Assembly (NCBI GenBank): GCA_039183635.1
Contig: JBCDBL010000023.1
Location: forward strand, 1 to 36,837
DNA: 36,837 bases
Direction: 5' to 3'
DNA from: JBCDBL01 sp039183635
GTDB lineage: Bacteria; Pseudomonadota; Alphaproteobacteria; Caulobacterales; Parvularculaceae
Position numbers and translations under genes: made by a program. Shown in pieces: positions 23,390 to 30,868 of this stretch (positions are counted from its first letter, which is position 1; every line of letters begins with the position of its first letter). The notes below the pieces were generated by a model. It worked only from the letters and a program-made list of their open reading frames with translations. It made no database searches and was not told the origin of the DNA.

Positions 23390-23998
23390 TTATGATGCAG
23401 ACAATTGAATGAGGGCCGCCGAACTTAAAAGATCGAAGACTGCGATTGCGATCCATAGTCTTATAAATCGCCACCCGCCAAACCACAGGATGCCGCGCCC
23501 TTTCCGGTCGGGCCACTCGTCGATCGAGATGTGACGCGCTTGGCGCCAGAGGATTTCAAGCCTGTCGGCGACACGCTCGGCCGGACTTGGCCGCGTCAGA
23601 GCGAAGGCTGCAATCAGGGCTGCGATAAGGCTGTGCGCGCTTGGGTAGGAGAAGTCCGCGTACTCGCCTTGCACAACCAGCATTGATGCAAAGTGTGCGC
23701 TGAAAGCGCTACAGGCCAGGGCAACCGTCGCCACAATGAGGCAGATTGTATCTGACCGTGACAGCAAATGAGCGCCTTCGCGCATTTCCGAGCCGTTGTC
23801 CGCCTCCAGCTTTTGACCAGATAGCCAGGAACGCCACCCCATGATGAGCGGGGCGGCGAACAAAAAGCCTATCATTACATAAAGGGTGTGCACGTCTGCG
23901 AAGTAAACCGCCGCGCGATCTTCAGGAACCAATGCTTGAAACAGAAAGAAAATAGAGAGCGCAGCAGCGAACGCGTATGCGGTTTTAACCAAGCCCAT
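23390..23998 (-). CDS. Small integral membrane protein, possibly PAP2-like
   Basis: This 202-residue membrane protein has about five hydrophobic segments (AYAFAAALSIFFLFQALV, LYVMIGFLFAAPLIMGW, ICLIVATVALACSAF, LIAALIAAFAL, LWIAIAVFDLLSSAALI). It has YPSAHSLIAAL, resembling motif 2 of PAP2 phosphatases (PSGH), and RHISID about 36 residues later, a partial motif 3. Motif 1 (K-x6-RP) is absent, so activity is doubtful. The start at 23998 is favoured by GGGAGAC about 7 bases upstream; the longer frame to 24052 has none. It diverges from the TA-like pair. Function unknown. Confidence 0.75.
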   Translation of the reverse strand: MGLVKTAYAFAAALSIFFLFQALVPEDRAAVYFADVHTLYVMIGFLFAAPLIMGWRSWLSGQKLEADNGSEMREGAHLLSRSDTICLIVATVALACSAFSAHFASMLVVQGEYADFSYPSAHSLIAALIAAFALTRPSPAERVADRLEILWRQARHISIDEWPDRKGRGILWFGGWRFIRLWIAIAVFDLLSSAALIQLSAS

Positions 23999-24103
23999 TT
24001 TAAGTCTCCCATCGCAATCGGTGAAAGCCAAATGTGGCCTAATTGTGTACACAAAATTACATAATTACAACAATAAACATCATTAAAAACATTGAGCGTT
24101 ATA

Positions 24104-24161
24104 TGCATGTGCAATAATATTTTTATATTGACGCATATGCAGATTATAGTCACAATGTGAC
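24104..24161 (+). promoter_or_regulatory. Palindromic promoter/operator of the TA-like pair
   Basis: GTCACA-A-TGTGAC (24149-24161) is a perfect inverted repeat 26 bases before the antitoxin gene. Further upstream, TGCATGTGC (24104-24112) and GCATATGCA (24133-24141) form an imperfect one. TTGACG (24128-24133) could be a -35 box, with a weak -10 over the palindrome. Such sites fit Phd-type autorepression. Confidence 0.55.
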
Positions 24162-24187
24162 ATTGATTCGTTTGGGAGAATTGGCAA

Positions 24188-24544
24188 ATGCCGCACAAGC
24201 TGGACATCGAAACAATAAAAAATAAAAATGCCGAAGTTCTAGAAAATCATCTTTCCATTAACGCCCGTAAGGCCCGAAGTAATTTTTCAAAAGTTATAAA
24301 TACAGCTAGAATAGAGAGAGAACGTGTTATTGTAACTGATTATGGCGAACCTGCTGTTGCTATTATTCCAATTCGTGACTTGAAGTATCTAGATTTGATG
24401 GATAAAATTGGCGTTAAGGATAAAATTGAAGAAATGGGTTATGAGAACGTTGATTTAGAAGCGTTTCGAAAACTGGTCCTGACAGGAAAGCTGGGAGGCG
24501 CCGAAAATGACGAAAGCGATGATAGTTCCGAAAATTCGGTCTAA
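24188..24544 (+). CDS. Phd/YefM-family antitoxin
   Basis: Phd/YefM proteins bind and neutralise a partner toxin and repress their own operon. This 118-residue protein has the family core at residues 24-66: INARKARSNFSKVINTARIE, VIVTDYGEPAVAIIPIRDL. The C-terminal half (residues 67-118) would be the toxin-binding tail, ending in an acidic stretch (ENDESDDSSENSV). The start has GGGAGAA about 9 bases upstream. Codons are richer in A and T than in the surrounding genes, suggesting acquisition. It overlaps the next gene by 38 bases. Confidence 0.88.
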   Translation: MPHKLDIETIKNKNAEVLENHLSINARKARSNFSKVINTARIERERVIVTDYGEPAVAIIPIRDLKYLDLMDKIGVKDKIEEMGYENVDLEAFRKLVLTGKLGGAENDESDDSSENSV

Positions 24545-25022
24545 ACTCGCCTATCGTGAAAATGTGCCGCGGAACATATCTTCCTTAAATCGGCACAGTC
24601 GGCGCGCTTTTTTCAGTAGAATTTACAGACTTGTTCACTGTGAAAATATTTTTTCCGTAAAAACTAAACTTGATTGGCACGTCTCAAAGCCTTTAGGGGA
24701 CGGCCTTCGGGTTTACGGCGCTATTATTCATCAGAACTTTATCGCTTTTCTAAAGATTATTGATCGAAAAATTCATGTTGAGTCGATCGTAGATAAATTT
24801 CGTCTGCTGAACAGTTCGCGTCGGTCGGGTTGCAAGATCCTGGAAGACAGGGTGCGCAGCGGAGGAACAATTGAGCAAGTTACAATTCTCGTGACCCCTG
24901 AACGCCGCATTGCCTGGATGTGGCGTAAGCTAGAGGTTATCGGACGCCGGGTTTTGGAGTGGTCGGGCGCATTCATAGAGTTTACGCCGCAGCGTTGCTT
25001 AGGCGGCACGGACGCCGGATAG
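24507..25022 (+). CDS. Unrecognised basic protein overlapping the antitoxin gene (candidate toxin)
   Basis: I do not recognise this 171-residue protein. It is rich in Arg and Lys, with no signal peptide or membrane segment. The stretch KTKLDWHVSKPLGDGLRVYG to FLKIIDRKIHVESIVDKF looks like alternating strands, and the C-terminal part has Trp-containing RIAWMWRKLEVIGRRVLEW. The start is backed by GGAGG 8 bases upstream, inside the end of the antitoxin gene, giving coupled translation as in toxin-antitoxin operons. It does not show the usual RelE/ParE/Doc/YoeB motifs. Being the toxin is an inference from position only. Confidence 0.65.
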   Translation: MTKAMIVPKIRSKLAYRENVPRNISSLNRHSRRAFFSRIYRLVHCENIFSVKTKLDWHVSKPLGDGLRVYGAIIHQNFIAFLKIIDRKIHVESIVDKFRLLNSSRRSGCKILEDRVRSGGTIEQVTILVTPERRIAWMWRKLEVIGRRVLEWSGAFIEFTPQRCLGGTDAG

Positions 25023-25123
25023 AGTACGTCTCGTTAATTGGATTCACGCGGGCGTGCTCTCTGTCTTTGTTTTACGCGTGCCTTGTGCGCGACACGCTCC
25101 AGTTTCGGCGGCGGCGCTGTGAG

Positions 25124-25714
25124 CTAAAGACCGACAGCTTCGACGCGGGTCACCTCGGGAATATAATGCTTCAGCATGTTCTCGATGCCGGCTTTCAACG
25201 TCATTGTTGAGGACGGACAGCCGGCGCAGGCCCCGCGCATGGTCAAAAACACGATCCCGTCGCCGGGTTCGTAGCGGTGGAAAATAATGTCGCCGCCGTC
25301 CTGGGCGACGGCGGGCCGCACGCGGGTGTCGAGAAGCTCTAAAATCTGCTCGACGATTTCTGCGTCCTCGCCCTCATAATCGGCCGCACCGGTGGCGCCG
25401 TCGGCGGGGGCCTCGCCCGCAGCCGCATCGGCCAGGACCGGGGCGCCGGAGACGAAATGGTCCATAATGGCCGCCAGGACAGGGGCTTTCATCGCCGCCC
25501 AATCGACCTCCTCCCATTTCGTCACCGTGACGAAGTCGGCGCCGAGGAACACCGATTTCACGCCGTCGACGGTGAAAATCCGCGCCGCCAGGGGTGAAGC
25601 TTCGGCGAGTTCCAGATTGGGGAACTCCCTCGGGCGGGCGTCGCCCAGGACGTCCCGTCCGGGCAGGAACTTCAGCGTGGCGGGATTTGGCGTGTCTTCT
25701 GTCTGAATAAACAT
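25124..25714 (-). CDS. Nfu-type Fe-S cluster carrier (NifU-like scaffold)
   Basis: This 196-residue protein has an N-terminal Nfu domain (MFIQTEDTPNPATLKFLPGR through VTKWEEVDWAAMK) and a NifU C-terminal domain with the cluster motif C163-x2-C166 (MRGACAGCPSSTMTLKAGIENML). Such proteins deliver Fe-S clusters to client enzymes. In many alphaproteobacteria the gene is next to tsaB-rimI-fur; here a 2.4-kb accessory stretch separates them. Radical SAM enzymes such as MiaB are possible clients. Confidence 0.95.
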   Translation of the reverse strand: MFIQTEDTPNPATLKFLPGRDVLGDARPREFPNLELAEASPLAARIFTVDGVKSVFLGADFVTVTKWEEVDWAAMKAPVLAAIMDHFVSGAPVLADAAAGEAPADGATGAADYEGEDAEIVEQILELLDTRVRPAVAQDGGDIIFHRYEPGDGIVFLTMRGACAGCPSSTMTLKAGIENMLKHYIPEVTRVEAVGL

Positions 25715-25935
25715 GGGGCGTTGAGGCCTTTTTGAACAATCATACGGGCGCTGGCTGCGCCTTTGTGTCTTTATGTACGGGTCGCGGCCGCTCTTTCAAG
25801 TCGGACCGTATGGGCCATGCATCTGCATTTCCTTAAATAATTCCGTTGGTTCGCCTTTCCACACGCCGCCCCTTCGGTATAAGGGATTATAGACCTTTCC
25901 GCGCCTCCCGCCCTTTCCAATAAAGACCTGAGCCC

Positions 25936-28233
25936 ATGTCAGACGAAAACCGCACTTTTACGGACGAACAAGCCCTTCTCTTCCATTCCCGGGGCAAGCC
26001 GGGCAAGCTTGAGGTGACGCCGACAAAGCCGATGTCGACGCAGCGGGATCTGTCGCTCGCCTATTCGCCGGGGGTTGCGGTTCCCGTACAGAAAATCGCC
26101 GACGATCCGAACGCGGCTTACGACTATACGGCCAAAGGCAATATGGTGGCCGTGATCTCGAACGGCACGGCGATCCTCGGCATGGGCGATCTCGGCGCTT
26201 TGGCGTCAAAGCCGGTGATGGAGGGCAAGTCGGTTCTGTTCAAACGCTTCGCCGACATTGATTCCATCGACATCGAGGTCGACACCTCGGACCCCGACGC
26301 GTTCATCAACTGCGTGAAATATCTCGGCCCCGCTTTCGGCGGCATCAACCTGGAGGACATCAAGGCGCCGGAGAGCTTCGTCATCGAACAGCGTCTGAAG
26401 GAGGAGATGGACATTCCCGTCTTCCATGACGACCAGCATGGCACGGCGATTATCGCCGCGGCCGGCCTCGTCAACGCCCTCCACATCGCCGGCAAGGACA
26501 TCAAGGACGTGAAAGTGGCGGTGTCGGGCGCAGGCTCCTCCGCGCTCGCCGTCATCGGCCTCATCAAAGCCATGGGCCTGCCCCATGACAACGCCCTCGT
26601 CTGCGACCGCAAGGGCGTTATTTACAAGGGGCGTACGGAGGGCATGGACCAGTGGCGCTCCGCCCACGCGGTGGAGACGGACAAGCGCACCCTGGCCGAG
26701 GCGATGGACGGCGCCGACGTCGCCATCGGCCTGTCGGTGGCCGGCGCGATCACCAAGGCCATGGTGAAGTCCATGGCGAAAAACCCGATCATTTTCGCCA
26801 TGGCCAACCCGGAGCCGGAAATCCGGCCCGAGGCGGTGGCCGAGGTGCGCGACGATGCGATCATGGCCACGGGGCGCTCGGATTATCCGAACCAGGTGAA
26901 TAATGTCCTCGGCTTTCCGTATATTTTCCGCGGCGCCCTCGACGTGCGCGCCCGGGAGATCAACGAGGATATGAAAATCGCCTGTGCGAAAGCATTGGCC
27001 GAACTCGCCCGGGAGGACGTGCCCGACGAAGTGGCGGCCGCCTATGGCAAACGGCTCACATATGGACGGGAATACATTATTCCAACGCCGTTCGACCCGC
27101 GGCTGATGAGCAAGGTGCCCCCCGCCGTCGCCAAAGCGGCGATAGACACAGGTGTCGCGCGCAAGACGATCGAAGACATGGCGGCCTACCGCGAAACGCT
27201 CGCCGCCCGCCTCGATCCGTCCGCCTCGTTCCTGCAAACGATTGTCGGCTTGGTGAAGTCGGAAGAGCCCAAACGCATCGTCTTCGCCGAGGGCGAGGAG
27301 GAATCCGTAATTCGTGCAGCCTATGCGTTCAAACAGGAAGGGTTCGGCGCGCCGATCCTGATCGGCCGGGAGCAAAGGGTTCGCGAGACAATGGAGCGCA
27401 TCGGCCTTGAGGCCGATCCGGACATCGAGATCATGAACGCGCGTCTGTCGCAGAACAATCCCGCCTATACGGATTATCTTTACGACCGGCTGCAGCGCAA
27501 GGGCTATATCTTCCGCGACGTGCAGCGGCTTGTGAACACAGACAGGAACGTCTTCGGCGCTTGCATGCTCGCCCTCAACCACGCCGACGGTATGGTGACC
27601 GGGGTGACGCGGAACTTCGATACGGCGATGAAGAACGTCGCCCTCGCCGTCGATCCGCGTCCCGGCGAACGGGTGATCGGCATGTCGGTGGTCCTCGCCA
27701 AGGGGCGGACGATCTTTATCGCCGACACCAGCCTTGCCGAACTGCCGAACGCCGAGGAGCTGGCCGCGATCGCGGTCCAGGCCGCCCATGGCGCCCAGCA
27801 GCTCGGCCATACGCCCCGGGTGGCGTTCATCAACTATTCGACCTTCGGCGATCCTTACACGCCCTATAATGAACGTGTCATCGATGCGGTAAAGATTTTG
27901 GACGCGCGTCGCGACGTTGATTTCGAGTATGAAGGGGAGATGGCGCCGCGGGTGGCGCTCAACGAGATCGCGGCGAAGGCGTATCCTTTCAACCGCCTGT
28001 CCGGGCCGGCGAACGTTCTGATCGCGCCGGGCATCAATACGGCGAACATCGCAACACAGCTTTTGTCGGAAATCGGCGGCGCCACTGTCGTTGGGCCGTT
28101 GCTGATGGGTTTGTCGCATCCGATCCAGATCACCAATCTCGGCGCGAAGGTTTCCGAGATCGTGATGCTCGCCCTCATGGCCGCCCACGACATCGACCAG
28201 GCCCACAGAAGCTGGGCCGCCCAAAAAGCTTAA
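25936..28233 (+). CDS. maeB: NADP-dependent malic enzyme with C-terminal phosphotransacetylase-like domain
   Basis: MaeB converts malate to pyruvate and CO2, making NADPH. The 765-residue protein joins a malic enzyme half (LAYSPGVAVPV, VFHDDQHGTAIIAAAGL as metal site, VAVSGAGSSALAVIGL as the nucleotide fold) to a PTA-like half from about residue 430 (FAEGEEESVIRAAYAF, APILIGREQRVRE, LMGLSHPIQITNLGAKVSEIV). That fusion and length are typical for proteobacterial MaeB; the PTA part usually senses acetyl-CoA rather than catalysing. It stands alone with a 221-base upstream gap. Confidence 0.97.
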   Translation: MSDENRTFTDEQALLFHSRGKPGKLEVTPTKPMSTQRDLSLAYSPGVAVPVQKIADDPNAAYDYTAKGNMVAVISNGTAILGMGDLGALASKPVMEGKSVLFKRFADIDSIDIEVDTSDPDAFINCVKYLGPAFGGINLEDIKAPESFVIEQRLKEEMDIPVFHDDQHGTAIIAAAGLVNALHIAGKDIKDVKVAVSGAGSSALAVIGLIKAMGLPHDNALVCDRKGVIYKGRTEGMDQWRSAHAVETDKRTLAEAMDGADVAIGLSVAGAITKAMVKSMAKNPIIFAMANPEPEIRPEAVAEVRDDAIMATGRSDYPNQVNNVLGFPYIFRGALDVRAREINEDMKIACAKALAELAREDVPDEVAAAYGKRLTYGREYIIPTPFDPRLMSKVPPAVAKAAIDTGVARKTIEDMAAYRETLAARLDPSASFLQTIVGLVKSEEPKRIVFAEGEEESVIRAAYAFKQEGFGAPILIGREQRVRETMERIGLEADPDIEIMNARLSQNNPAYTDYLYDRLQRKGYIFRDVQRLVNTDRNVFGACMLALNHADGMVTGVTRNFDTAMKNVALAVDPRPGERVIGMSVVLAKGRTIFIADTSLAELPNAEELAAIAVQAAHGAQQLGHTPRVAFINYSTFGDPYTPYNERVIDAVKILDARRDVDFEYEGEMAPRVALNEIAAKAYPFNRLSGPANVLIAPGINTANIATQLLSEIGGATVVGPLLMGLSHPIQITNLGAKVSEIVMLALMAAHDIDQAHRSWAAQKA

Positions 28234-28248
28234 ACAACGGACGCCGTC

Positions 28249-29052
28249 TCAGCGCCGTTTGCGATGGGCGCCCGTCTGCAGCCGCACCAGGGCTTGCGCC
28301 CAGGCGCGCGGCAACGCCCTTGCGATCCAGGCCATCGCCTTGTCGAAGCCGCTCGGCACGTAAACGACGCGTCCGGCGTCCGCCGCCGCGAGGCTTTTCA
28401 CGGCGACGAAATCGGCGCTTTTGACCATGAGCCCCGGCAGCTTTTGAAAACGGTTGCGGGTGTTGTTGGCGTCGTGGAATTCCGACAGGGTGAACCCGGG
28501 ACATAGCGCCAAAATTTTGACGTCGGTTCCCCACGTCTCCGCAGCCAAAGCCTCCGAAAACGTTATGAGGAACGCTTTGACGGCGCCGTATAATGTGTGG
28601 CCCCGTCCTCCGGGAACAAGTCCCGCCAGGGAGGCGACATTGATAATGCGGCCGTAGCCGCGCTGCGCCATGCCGGGCAGGACACGGTGGGCGAAATGGG
28701 CGCATGTCGTGGCCATGACCTGTATGAAGGCCGCCTGATCCGCCCATTCGGTTTCAGCGAAGGTTTCAGGCAGTCCGTAACCGGCGTTGTTGATGAGGAT
28801 GTCCACGGCCCGCCCCTCCGCCGCCAGGGCCGCCAGAACATCGTCGACTGCGGTTGGATCGGACAGGTCCGCCGGGATCGCGTAGGCGCGCACGCCATAG
28901 TGTTTTTCCAGCTCCGCCCCAAGCTGTTTCAACCGACCGGATCGTCGCGCCACGAGGGCGACGTCGCAGCCCCGTTCCGCCAGGGCGCGGGCGAATGCCG
29001 CGCCGATACCGGCCGATGCGCCCGTAATGAGGGCGAGTCTTTTGTTGTCCAT
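28249..29052 (-). CDS. SDR-family NAD(P)-dependent oxidoreductase
   Basis: This is a classical short-chain dehydrogenase/reductase of 267 residues: cofactor motif ITGASAGIGAAFA (TGxxxGIG at 10-17), NNAG at 88-91, catalytic Ser141, Tyr155 and Lys159 (LYGAVKAFL). The form resembles the YqjQ/DltE group, often acting on lipids or small carbonyls; the substrate is not predictable. It converges on maeB, ending 15 bases from it. Confidence 0.9.
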   Translation of the reverse strand: MDNKRLALITGASAGIGAAFARALAERGCDVALVARRSGRLKQLGAELEKHYGVRAYAIPADLSDPTAVDDVLAALAAEGRAVDILINNAGYGLPETFAETEWADQAAFIQVMATTCAHFAHRVLPGMAQRGYGRIINVASLAGLVPGGRGHTLYGAVKAFLITFSEALAAETWGTDVKILALCPGFTLSEFHDANNTRNRFQKLPGLMVKSADFVAVKSLAAADAGRVVYVPSGFDKAMAWIARALPRAWAQALVRLQTGAHRKRR

Positions 29053-29267
29053 GGCGATCCCGATCTAACCCATTGCTATGCAATAAAGCATAGCAGATTT
29101 GCGATGGGGACAACGGCAATGTTCCGTTAACCGCTCTTTGGCGCGGCAAAGAGATAAACCGAAGTTGCATTGCGACAAGCGGTCTGGCGCAAGGCCGGTC
29201 TGTAGCCTATGTTCCGTATCAACAACAACAAAACACGGAGGGTCTTGGCTTATGAAGGAAATTGATT

Positions 29268-29597
29268 ATGGCCCTCCAATCTGTCGCGCGCGCTGCGCTT
29301 TTCTGTGCGCTTTCAACCCCTTTCATCATCGTTGCGGGGCCGGCCTCCGCCGCTAAAGAGATCGGCCGCACCTCCGGCGCAGCTGATGCTTCGCCGGCTG
29401 AATTGCACGCGCAAATTGTTGAAGCTGTCGAAGCGCATTGCGGCGACGTCGGCGCAAAGCCGCTTTTCCCGCGCAGATTGCGCATGGAAAAGTGCATAAA
29501 ACCATCCGTCGATAATACGATTAAAGAGGCCGGGCGCGCCGATCTGTCGGAGTATTTTGCAAGCCTTTCAAATTCTGAAAAATATTCGTCAAACTAA
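29268..29597 (+). CDS. UrcA-like small secreted protein
   Basis: This 109-residue protein has a signal peptide (MALQSVARAALFCALSTP, cleavage near ASAA-KEIG) and a short domain with two Cys: ELHAQIVEAVEAHCGDVGA and LRMEKCIKPSVDNTIKEAG. The spacing resembles the UrcA family common in Caulobacterales and sphingomonads, whose function is unknown. The ATG at 29268 has AAGGAA about 8 bases upstream; the TTG at 29262 is less likely. A strong terminator follows directly. Confidence 0.72.
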   Translation: MALQSVARAALFCALSTPFIIVAGPASAAKEIGRTSGAADASPAELHAQIVEAVEAHCGDVGAKPLFPRRLRMEKCIKPSVDNTIKEAGRADLSEYFASLSNSEKYSSN

Positions 29598-29598
29598 A

Positions 29599-29630
29599 AA
29601 ACCGCCGTTCGCAACGCGGGCGGCGGTTTT
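29599..29630 (+). terminator. Terminator after the UrcA-like gene
   Basis: AAACCGCCG and CGGCGGTTT form a 9-bp stem around a 13-base loop, followed by TTTTCCG. It begins just after the stop codon of the UrcA-like gene. The A-rich left side also gives a T run on the minus strand, so it could serve the converging methyltransferase gene as well. Confidence 0.85.
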
Positions 29631-29667
29631 CCGATTTTATCAATATCTGTAAACGGATCTTATGGAT

Positions 29668-30408
29668 TTACTTTTGAAATAGGTAAACGAAACGGTCCGT
29701 ACGGCCCCGGAGCGAGCCAAAAACGTTCTCGGTTCTCGGGTCGTTAGGGTTGGCGAGGGCGTTGCTTTCGCCGACAAAGGTGAACCCGGCTTTTTCGATT
29801 TCTGTGCGTACAGTTTCACCCTCGATGCGTTGCAGGGTCTGCACGTCCCGCGCGCCAGAGCCCGACTGGGCGGCGTGGTCGATGACAAGATAAACGCCGC
29901 CGGGTTTTAAGGCGTCGTAAATCCGTTTGTTCATCTGCGCTCGATCAACCCCTGACCAGACGGCGTCGTGATACATCAGGACCATGAACGCCGCGTCCAG
30001 GGGCGCCTCGAACGTCAGCTCGTCGAATTTGGCGACGGTGTAGACGACGTTGTCGGGCGTCTCGCGTCTCAGATACGCCTTAAAGCCTTCGTCTATGGTC
30101 GCGAATCTTTCCACAAGTCGTGAAGGATTTGCGGCGTAGACTGTGCCTTCAGCGCCTACGACCCTGGAGAGTATAGCGGCGTAATAGCCGCCGCCGGCGC
30201 CGAGATCCGCCACAACGTGACCGGGCTTAACGCCTGCGAAGGCGAGGATGTCGGTCGGTTTTTGCATGTCGTCTCTGGCTTTGTGCGCCGCGGACCGGGT
30301 TTGCGCGCCAACGGCGTTGGAGACGGCCTTCGACGGCGTTTCAGCAAGCGCGCCCGCGGCGAGCACGGCGACGGCGATGCCGCCGACTGTGGCTTTGAAC
30401 TGCGTCAT
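29668..30408 (-). CDS. Exported class I methyltransferase-like protein
   Basis: This 246-residue protein combines a probable signal peptide (MTQFKATVGGIAVAVLAAGA, cleavage near LAE-TP) with a SAM-type Rossmann domain: VVADLGAGGGYYAAILSRVV (65-84), GTVYAANPSRLVE, and ALKPGGVYLVIDHAAQSGSG. Families of this kind (COG4798-like) are known in alphaproteobacteria, but SAM is not normally available outside the cytoplasm, so either the signal is a membrane anchor or the fold binds something else. It converges on the UrcA-like gene and shares its terminator region. Confidence 0.85.
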   Translation of the reverse strand: MTQFKATVGGIAVAVLAAGALAETPSKAVSNAVGAQTRSAAHKARDDMQKPTDILAFAGVKPGHVVADLGAGGGYYAAILSRVVGAEGTVYAANPSRLVERFATIDEGFKAYLRRETPDNVVYTVAKFDELTFEAPLDAAFMVLMYHDAVWSGVDRAQMNKRIYDALKPGGVYLVIDHAAQSGSGARDVQTLQRIEGETVRTEIEKAGFTFVGESNALANPNDPRTENVFGSLRGRTDRFVYLFQK

Positions 30409-30700
30409 GGGGGGTTCTCCTGCAGCGCTTTTTATTCGATATGGCGACGCACGCGTTTGGACCTAAAATACATTTTATATCCTGAGTCTTATTATGAGGG
30501 CAGATCTATGTCTTGCCGACGACGTCTGCAAGGCCGGCGAAAGACAGTCATGCTGCGATGCAAAAATTCATATTGTGAAATCTCAACGCGAGAGCGTTGA
30601 AAAATGACATTTGTTTCGCCGGAATTCGCCCCTTATGCACAAGGTGTCGATAATATTAAATTTCTGGATTCGGGGTGTTTGTGCGCCAAAGTGAATGCAA

Positions 30701-30732
30701 CGCCGCCGATGTTCAATGGACCATCGGCGGCG
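30701..30732. repeat. Inverted repeat with 11-base arms
   Basis: CGCCGCCGATG and CATCGGCGGCG are perfect inverted copies with a 10-base spacer. There is no T run on either side, so it is not an ordinary terminator. Confidence 0.6.
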
Positions 30733-30808
30733 CTGAAGATTAGGGTGTGAAGCGGCCCTTCGACGACTTGTCCGCCGTTGCACATAATCGAATATTCATT
30801 TTACGCGG

Positions 30809-30840
30809 AAAAAGCCCGCAACCTGAGACGCGGGCTTTTT
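30809..30840 (-). terminator. acs terminator
   Basis: AAAAAGCCCGC and GCGGGCTTTTT form a perfect 11-bp stem with a 10-base loop. Read leftward it ends in five Ts. It lies 28 bases past the acs stop codon. It would also work rightward. Confidence 0.9.
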
Positions 30841-30868
30841 GGGCCGAACCGGTCAAACCGTCGTACGT

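Larger units (their letters stand above)
30409..30868. other. Non-coding stretch between the exported methyltransferase and acs
   Basis: This 460-base stretch has no supported gene. It contains the promoter side of the methyltransferase gene, a small TCAACGC-GAGA-GCGTTGA hairpin (30583-30600), a larger inverted repeat with 11-base arms (30701-30732), and the acs terminator. A 50-codon frame (30633-30785, minus) has no ribosome site and is not called. Confidence 0.55.

Noticed and set aside
26206..28224. Long minus-strand frame of over 600 codons opposite maeB
   Set aside because: It is a GC-driven antisense frame; maeB has all family motifs and this frame has none.
30633..30785. A 50-codon minus-strand frame starting MCNGGQVVEGPLHTLIFSAA
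   Set aside because: It has fairly natural amino-acid content but no ribosome site, lies behind the acs terminator, and is crossed by an inverted repeat; not enough to call a gene.
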